Assembly: GCF_016599855.1 (NCBI RefSeq)
Contig: NZ_CP067041.1
Span: forward strand, 868,001 to 932,000
Direction: 5' to 3'
Source of the DNA: Bradyrhizobium diazoefficiens
GTDB lineage: Bacteria > Pseudomonadota > Alphaproteobacteria > Rhizobiales > Xanthobacteraceae
Length of the DNA stretch: 64,000 nucleotides
Shown: positions 59,499 to 64,000 of the stretch, piece by piece
Position numbering within the stretch: the stretch's first letter is position 1
Layout: every line of letters starts with the position of its first letter
The notes under the pieces: generated by a model
Seen by the model: only the letters and a program-made list of their open reading frames with translations
What the model was told of the DNA's origin: nothing
Database searches by the model: none
Made by a program: the position numbers and the translations under genes

Positions 59499-60563
59499 TC
59501 ATTCGCGGCCGGCGATGGTCAACCGGCCGCGGGCGGTCCGCGGCGAGCTACGCGGGGCCATTGCCGGCGCGAGCGTCGGCGATGCGCTCGCCATGCGAAG
59601 CGCGAAATACGCGATGGTCGCTTCCAGGCCCTCCTTGAGCGCGATGCGCGGGCGCCAGCCGAGCGACCGTTCTGCAGTGTCGATGATGGGCTTGCGCCGC
59701 TTGGGATCATCCTTGGGCAGTGCCTCGAAGCGTAGCGGAGAGGTCGATTTGGTGCAGGCCAGAACCTGGCGCGCGATGGCTTCGATCGTGATTTCCTGGG
59801 GATTGCCGAGATTGCAGGGGCCGGTGACGGCAGGTGGGCTTTCCATCAAGAGGTGCAGTCCGCGGATCAGGTCCTCGACAAAGCAGAAGCTCCGGGTCTG
59901 GGTGCCCGCGCCATAAATCGTGATCGGTTCGCCGCGCAGCGCCTGCACGATGAAATTGGAGACCACGCGGCCATCGTTTTCGAGCATGCGGGGTCCATAG
60001 GTGTTGAAGATACGCGCAACCTTGACCTTGACGCCGTGTATTCTCTGGTAGTCGAACATCAGCGTCTCCGCAGCACGCTTGCCCTCGTCGTAACAGGCAC
60101 GCGGGCCAATTGGATTGACGTGGCCGGCATAGGATTCCGGCTGCGGATGCACTTCGGGATCGCCATAGACTTCGCTGGTCGAGGCTTGCAGGACGCGGGC
60201 TGATTTGCGGCGGGCGAGCTCGAGAACGTTGATCGTGCCGAGCACGCAGGTCTTCATCGTTCCGATCGGATCCTTCTGGTAATGGCGCGGGGAGGCGGGG
60301 CAGGCCAGGCTGTAGATCCGGTCGACGTCTTCCTCAATGCGCAAGGAATCGCGGACGTCCTGCTCGACGAAGCGAAAATTCGGATGATTGAGCAGAGGGC
60401 GGATGTTCTCGATCGTCCCGGTGAAGAGATTATCGAGACAGATCACCCTGTTGCCGCGCAACAAGAGCGCGTCGCACAAATGCGAGCCGATGAAGCCGGC
60501 GCCGCCGGTGATGAGAACGGCGTGTGGACGATGCGATACCTGAATACTGGTCTGTACTGTCAT
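59499..60563 (-). CDS. UDP-glucuronate decarboxylase-like SDR (NAD-dependent epimerase family)
   Basis: The 354-residue extended SDR starts with the NAD site [20 protein letters not shown]. The catalytic YxxxK is in [17 protein letters not shown]. The blocks [19 protein letters not shown] and [20 protein letters not shown] are typical of UDP-xylose synthases, which turn UDP-glucuronate into UDP-xylose. About 30 C-terminal residues are an Ala/Ser/Arg tail. The ATG at 60563 precedes the fold; the upstream open frame is a shadow. It lies 11 bp after a glycosyltransferase and would supply its sugar donor. Confidence 0.87.
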   Translation of the reverse strand: MTVQTSIQVSHRPHAVLITGGAGFIGSHLCDALLLRGNRVICLDNLFTGTIENIRPLLNHPNFRFVEQDVRDSLRIEEDVDRIYSLACPASPRHYQKDPIGTMKTCVLGTINVLELARRKSARVLQASTSEVYGDPEVHPQPESYAGHVNPIGPRACYDEGKRAAETLMFDYQRIHGVKVKVARIFNTYGPRMLENDGRVVSNFIVQALRGEPITIYGAGTQTRSFCFVEDLIRGLHLLMESPPAVTGPCNLGNPQEITIEAIARQVLACTKSTSPLRFEALPKDDPKRRKPIIDTAERSLGWRPRIALKEGLEATIAYFALRMASASPTLAPAMAPRSSPRTARGRLTIAGRE

Positions 60564-60574
60564 GCGGCTTTCCC

Positions 60575-61699
60575 TCAGAGTTCGGCGAGCTGCATTGCAA
60601 GGCCGGCCGACGGACGCGGCGATCTCCGTGCGCGCCGCGCCAGCACCTCGAGATAGTAGGATTCGAGCTGGCGCGCCCGATGGCCCGGCGTGTGCTCCGC
60701 CAGAATGCGCCGACGCGCCCGATCGGCAATCGATCGGCGGCGGTCGTCCGGCATTTCGCGTAGAATTTCCACGACCTCGCTTGCATCGGAAACAAGAAGG
60801 ATCTCCTCCGAGGGCACGAAGATCGTTTCGATGCCGGGCCAGCGATCCGAGATAACCGGCGTTCCGCACGCCGCAGCCTCGAACAGCCGCACGCTTGGTG
60901 AAAATCCGAGCGCGCGCATATCGGCCCGGGTGACGTTCAGGGTAAAGCGCTGCTGTGAATAGAAACGCGCGTGCCGGTCCGGCGCCAGATGCTCGAACCG
61001 CTCGACATTGCAGGGCCAGACAACGTGCTCCGGGTATTGCGATCCTGCCACGACAAAGCGCTCATCGCCCATCGCTCGGGCCGGCGAGAGCAGAAATTGC
61101 TCGAGAGCCGGTTGCCGGTCCTGGCTGTAGGTGCCGAGATATCCGAGAGTCCATGCGGGCTCGGCCTTCTGTGGGCTGTAGAGGTCGAGATCGGCGCTGC
61201 AATAGAGGGGGCGTGCCAAACGGCTGCCGTAGTTTTCCTCGATGGTTTTGGGTACCGGGCCGCCGGCGAAGGAAAGATAAAGATCGAAACGCGGAATCAT
61301 GGAGGCGGAAAGGTAATCCAGGCCGCGGTCAAGCCCGGCGAGCGTCACCGGTGTGTCGATATCGTAGAATGCTGTTACACCCTGTGCATAGGTCGTCGTC
61401 CATTCCGAGATCGCAATGCCGTCCGGAACGTAGGATCCGACAATCACAAGATCCGCATCGCGGACCAGCTTGCCGAAGCGGCGCGGGACGTCCGGCAGCG
61501 ACTGATAAAGCTTGACGCTCCAGCCGGAGGGCTTGGCGAGATCGCGATGTTCGCGATACCAGGGCACATCCCGTTCGAGGAAGGTCACGCGATGTCCTCG
61601 TTGCGCCAGGGCTTCGATCAGGGCGCGGTAGGTCGTGGCATGACCGTTGCCCCAGGACGACGTGACCGAAAGACCGATGACGACAATGTTTAGGTTCAT
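60575..61699 (-). CDS. CgeB-like glycosyltransferase (1)
   Basis: The 374-residue GT-B type protein begins [20 protein letters not shown]. Its second domain has [20 protein letters not shown] and the nucleotide-sugar block [20 protein letters not shown]. The latter is characteristic of CgeB/DUF3880-type transferases. The last helix is arginine-rich ([20 protein letters not shown]). Its ATG overlaps the stop of the upstream transferase (ATGA). The acceptor is unknown. Confidence 0.82.
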   Translation of the reverse strand: MNLNIVVIGLSVTSSWGNGHATTYRALIEALAQRGHRVTFLERDVPWYREHRDLAKPSGWSVKLYQSLPDVPRRFGKLVRDADLVIVGSYVPDGIAISEWTTTYAQGVTAFYDIDTPVTLAGLDRGLDYLSASMIPRFDLYLSFAGGPVPKTIEENYGSRLARPLYCSADLDLYSPQKAEPAWTLGYLGTYSQDRQPALEQFLLSPARAMGDERFVVAGSQYPEHVVWPCNVERFEHLAPDRHARFYSQQRFTLNVTRADMRALGFSPSVRLFEAAACGTPVISDRWPGIETIFVPSEEILLVSDASEVVEILREMPDDRRRSIADRARRRILAEHTPGHRARQLESYYLEVLARRARRSPRPSAGLAMQLAEL

Positions 61700-62784
61700 T
61701 CTGCTGCCTCGATTCGCGAGCTGTTGCCCTGGAAGAGATCGTTGAATTGGCGGGCGCGGTGGCCATAGGTGTGGTGGCTGAGAATGCGTGCGCGTGCGCG
61801 CCGGGCGATCGCCTCCGCGCGGTCTGGGTCAAGTGCGTTCAGATGCTCGGCGACTTCAGCTCCGCTCGATGCCACCAGCACCTCGCGTTGGGGCTCGAGG
61901 AAGAAGTCGATGCCTTGCCATTGATCTGTGATCAGGCAGGCGCCGGCCCCGATCGCCTCGAACACCCGCGTCGGTGGCGAAAAGCCGTAACGCGCCATGC
62001 TCTCGCGATTGACATTCAGCGTCGCAAGGCCGGAGCCGAAGAAGGCGTTGTGATCGCCGGTGCCGACATGACCGACGGCGCGGACGTTTTCCGGGGTTAT
62101 CTTGGTGGCCCAACCGGAGCCGCCGAGCACAAAGGTCTTCGCAGGCAACCGGCTTGCGACGTCGAGGAAGAACGCCTCCACGCGCTGCTCGCGGTCGGGG
62201 AGCCGGTTGGCGAGCAGGCTCAGATCGCATTCGAATGCTGGCCGCGCTGGCGCTGGGAAGTGCGTGGCCGGGTCGAGGGCGTTGTAGATCGGCACGCAGT
62301 CCCTCGCACCCATGGTCCGATAGGCCGACACGACGCCGTCGCCCCCACCATAGGTCAGCACCATGTCGTAGGACGAAATGACGTTACGCAGGTGGTGATT
62401 CGGCTCGTGCGCCATCGCATCCAGCGTGGCGGGCGCATCGACATCCCAGTAGACCCGGATCGCACGGGTTGGAACGCTGGCGACTGCCCGCTCCAGCTCC
62501 GTGTCGAACACGCCGACCCCACTGGCCTTCACCAGGATATTTGCGGATCGTGCGGCCACCTCGAGAGATCGCTGCCAACCTTCCGGCGTTGCCGGGTAGA
62601 CCACGACCCTGGCCCAGTCCGGCTCCTCGATGTCACGATGCGCCTGCCGTTCGAAGGCATCGGGCTCGAAAAAGGTGATGTCGTATCCGAGCGCCGCGAT
62701 TTCCTTCAGCATGCCGCGGTAGTAGGTGGCAGCGCCATTCCAGTAAGACGACACGAGGCTTGAGCCGAAGAAGCAGATTTTCAT
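61696..62784 (-). CDS. CgeB-like glycosyltransferase (2)
   Basis: This 362-residue protein is a paralogue of its neighbours. It opens MKICFFGSSLVSSYWNGAAT and has CDLSLLANRLPDREQRVEAF, then GFSPPTRVFEAIGAGACLIT. The ending HTYGHRARQFNDLFQG is also shared. The ATG at 62784 overlaps the stop of the next upstream gene by four bases. The open frame far upstream of it is antisense noise. It should act on the same glycan as the others. Confidence 0.82.
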   Translation of the reverse strand: MKICFFGSSLVSSYWNGAATYYRGMLKEIAALGYDITFFEPDAFERQAHRDIEEPDWARVVVYPATPEGWQRSLEVAARSANILVKASGVGVFDTELERAVASVPTRAIRVYWDVDAPATLDAMAHEPNHHLRNVISSYDMVLTYGGGDGVVSAYRTMGARDCVPIYNALDPATHFPAPARPAFECDLSLLANRLPDREQRVEAFFLDVASRLPAKTFVLGGSGWATKITPENVRAVGHVGTGDHNAFFGSGLATLNVNRESMARYGFSPPTRVFEAIGAGACLITDQWQGIDFFLEPQREVLVASSGAEVAEHLNALDPDRAEAIARRARARILSHHTYGHRARQFNDLFQGNSSRIEAAE

Positions 62785-63914
62785 GCTACGGCTCCTTCGT
62801 GTGCGTTTGGCTGCTGCAATGATGGTCGTCGGCCGCAAACCTCCGCCACGATCTCCAGAAGCTGGAGCACGCGATGACGGCAGGTGTGGCGGTCGGAGAC
62901 GGCGCGGAGCCCGCGCGCAGCGGTCGCCAAGGCGAGCTCGGGATCGTGCAGCAGCGATCGAAGGGCCTGCTTCATTTGCCCGCGATCTGCGGCTCGGAGA
63001 TAAGAGCCCTCCGGAAATATCCGCTCGGCGTCGTCCCAGGGGGCAGAGACGATCGGAATGCCGCACGCCATGGCCTCGAACATCCGGATAGTCGGAATGC
63101 CCCGGAGCGAGCGGACATACGGTCCGCGCGGAACGTGAACGGTCGTGCGTGCGCGAGCAAAGGCGCTGGGGGCCTGGTGGGCGGGCAGCCAGCCGCAATA
63201 GGCGATCCCGGCCGCGTCGATGGTGCGTAGCGCAGTATCGGAATAGCGCACGCCGTATATTTTCGCGCGGAGTGCCAGCTCGGACACAGGCCGAACCAGA
63301 AATTCGTCGAGCTCGGCGGCCCGCTCGCCGTCGCCCCAATTGCCGATCCAGACCACGTCATCGGTGCGCGCGATCTCCGGCAGCAGCCGGTAGAGCGCCA
63401 CGTCCGCAGCCTCATGCCAGGTGAAGGCCCGGTTCGCCCAGCCGAGCTTCAGGTAGATTTGGCGAAGCACTTCGCCGAACGCCAGCACGCCGTCGAAACC
63501 ATCAAGGTCGAATTGCTCAAGCTCCGCAGGCGCGGTGACGGCGCGGTGATGGGTGTCGTGGAACAGGAGAGTGAATGACGCGCCTTGGGCGCGACGACGG
63601 CCGATCTCTGCGATCAGCTCCGGGGAATTCCATTCGTGGACGATGACAAGGCCCGCGCCGTCGAGCGCTCGGTCGAGATCGAGAAAAGTGTCGTACCGGC
63701 GAATATCAAGTCCCGAGAACAGCGTCTGCACCTCGTTCAGAACCTGCTCGCCGCGGTCACGGATCGCGTTGAGCCGGCTCCAGCCGTCGATCGGCTCGAA
63801 CACGACGACCTCGTGACCCAACGCATGGAGTTCGCGCGCAACACCGCGGAGAAAATGCGCGTTGCCGTTGTTCCAGCAGGAGGTAAAGGCATGGCAGAAC
63901 AGAACGCACCTCAT
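62781..63914 (-). CDS. CgeB-like glycosyltransferase (3)
   Basis: This 377-residue protein opens MRCVLFCHAFTSCWNNGNAH, like the other two. It has DDVVWIGNWGDGERAAELDE and RGIPTIRMFEAMACGIPIVS, ending in a HTCRHRVLQLLEIV helix. It is the most diverged of the three. ATGA overlaps occur at both ends, so translation is coupled along the whole operon. Confidence 0.82.
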   Translation of the reverse strand: MRCVLFCHAFTSCWNNGNAHFLRGVARELHALGHEVVVFEPIDGWSRLNAIRDRGEQVLNEVQTLFSGLDIRRYDTFLDLDRALDGAGLVIVHEWNSPELIAEIGRRRAQGASFTLLFHDTHHRAVTAPAELEQFDLDGFDGVLAFGEVLRQIYLKLGWANRAFTWHEAADVALYRLLPEIARTDDVVWIGNWGDGERAAELDEFLVRPVSELALRAKIYGVRYSDTALRTIDAAGIAYCGWLPAHQAPSAFARARTTVHVPRGPYVRSLRGIPTIRMFEAMACGIPIVSAPWDDAERIFPEGSYLRAADRGQMKQALRSLLHDPELALATAARGLRAVSDRHTCRHRVLQLLEIVAEVCGRRPSLQQPNAHEGAVA

Positions 63915-64000
63915 GCCTGCACCTCGATCCGTTCGGATGTGACACCGGGTGGGCCCGATGCCAGCAGTTCTTTGTAGAGCCGAAGATAGGCGCCGGTCAT
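63911..64000 (-). CDS. C-terminal fragment, probable glycosyltransferase
   Basis: Only the last 29 codons are in view: MTGAYLRLYKELLASGPPGV, then TSERIEVQA and TGA. The AYLRLYKELL helix is typical of the end of GT4-type glycosyltransferases. The true start lies beyond the right edge; the ATG at 64000 may be internal. Its stop overlaps the next gene by ATGA. Confidence 0.5.
   Translation of the reverse strand: MTGAYLRLYKELLASGPPGVTSERIEVQA

Overview
The window looks like chromosomal DNA of a Bradyrhizobium-type alphaproteobacterium. Support comes from high GC, the ispH-thrB-rnhA cluster, an NdvA-like glucan exporter, a TrcR (DUF1013) regulator, many small helical or membrane proteins of Bradyrhizobium type, and palindromic intergenic repeats typical of that genus. 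Names rest on reading the translated proteins; no database search was run. No tRNA, rRNA, insertion sequence, phage gene or CRISPR array was seen.

Region 1 (1-25 kb) is mostly housekeeping: a CPA1 Na+/H+ antiporter (cut by the left edge), propionyl-CoA synthetase prpE, trcR, ispH-thrB-rnhA, a peroxiredoxin, fadD, a D-Ala-D-Ala carboxypeptidase, the glucan exporter, a HisE-like pyrophosphatase, a DedA/YqaA-type membrane protein, aspA, and a fatty-acyl group (two nitronate monooxygenase paralogues, a thioesterase and an acyl-CoA synthetase). It closes with secreted hypotheticals and an AraC remnant.

Region 2 (25-34.5 kb) is a sugar-uptake unit. A LacI-type repressor is divergent from an ABC importer (binding protein, two permeases, ATPase) that is followed by a GH31 alpha-glycosidase. 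A perfect 18-bp palindrome between them is the probable operator.

Region 3 (34.5-59 kb) is the most interesting part. It carries a single-domain response regulator of the FAT GUY type, a stand-alone CheB, a CheB-CheR-PAS-HWE histidine kinase fusion, two Crp/Fnr regulators, a lanthanide-type PQQ alcohol dehydrogenase with its periplasmic binding protein and two cytochromes c, a heme-binding HbpS/GlcG protein, a caa3-type cytochrome oxidase operon, a DUF421 protein, an SDR, a GH13 glucosidase, a YciF-type ferritin-like protein, a thioredoxin-reductase-like enzyme, an NRAMP-related transporter and several tiny membrane proteins. Reading the gaps shows repeated GGAAC-N18/19-TT motifs, the -35/-10 pattern of the alphaproteobacterial general stress sigma factor EcfG/RpoE2. 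They lie at plausible distances upstream of ten of these transcription units. Two more such motifs lie upstream of genes in region 1. The region therefore looks like a general-stress island that links HWE signalling to a stress-induced alcohol-oxidising respiratory chain.

Region 4 (59.5-64 kb) is a minus-strand polysaccharide operon. Three CgeB-like glycosyltransferases, plus the C-terminus of another protein at the right edge, are chained by ATGA overlaps and followed by a UDP-glucuronate decarboxylase-like SDR.
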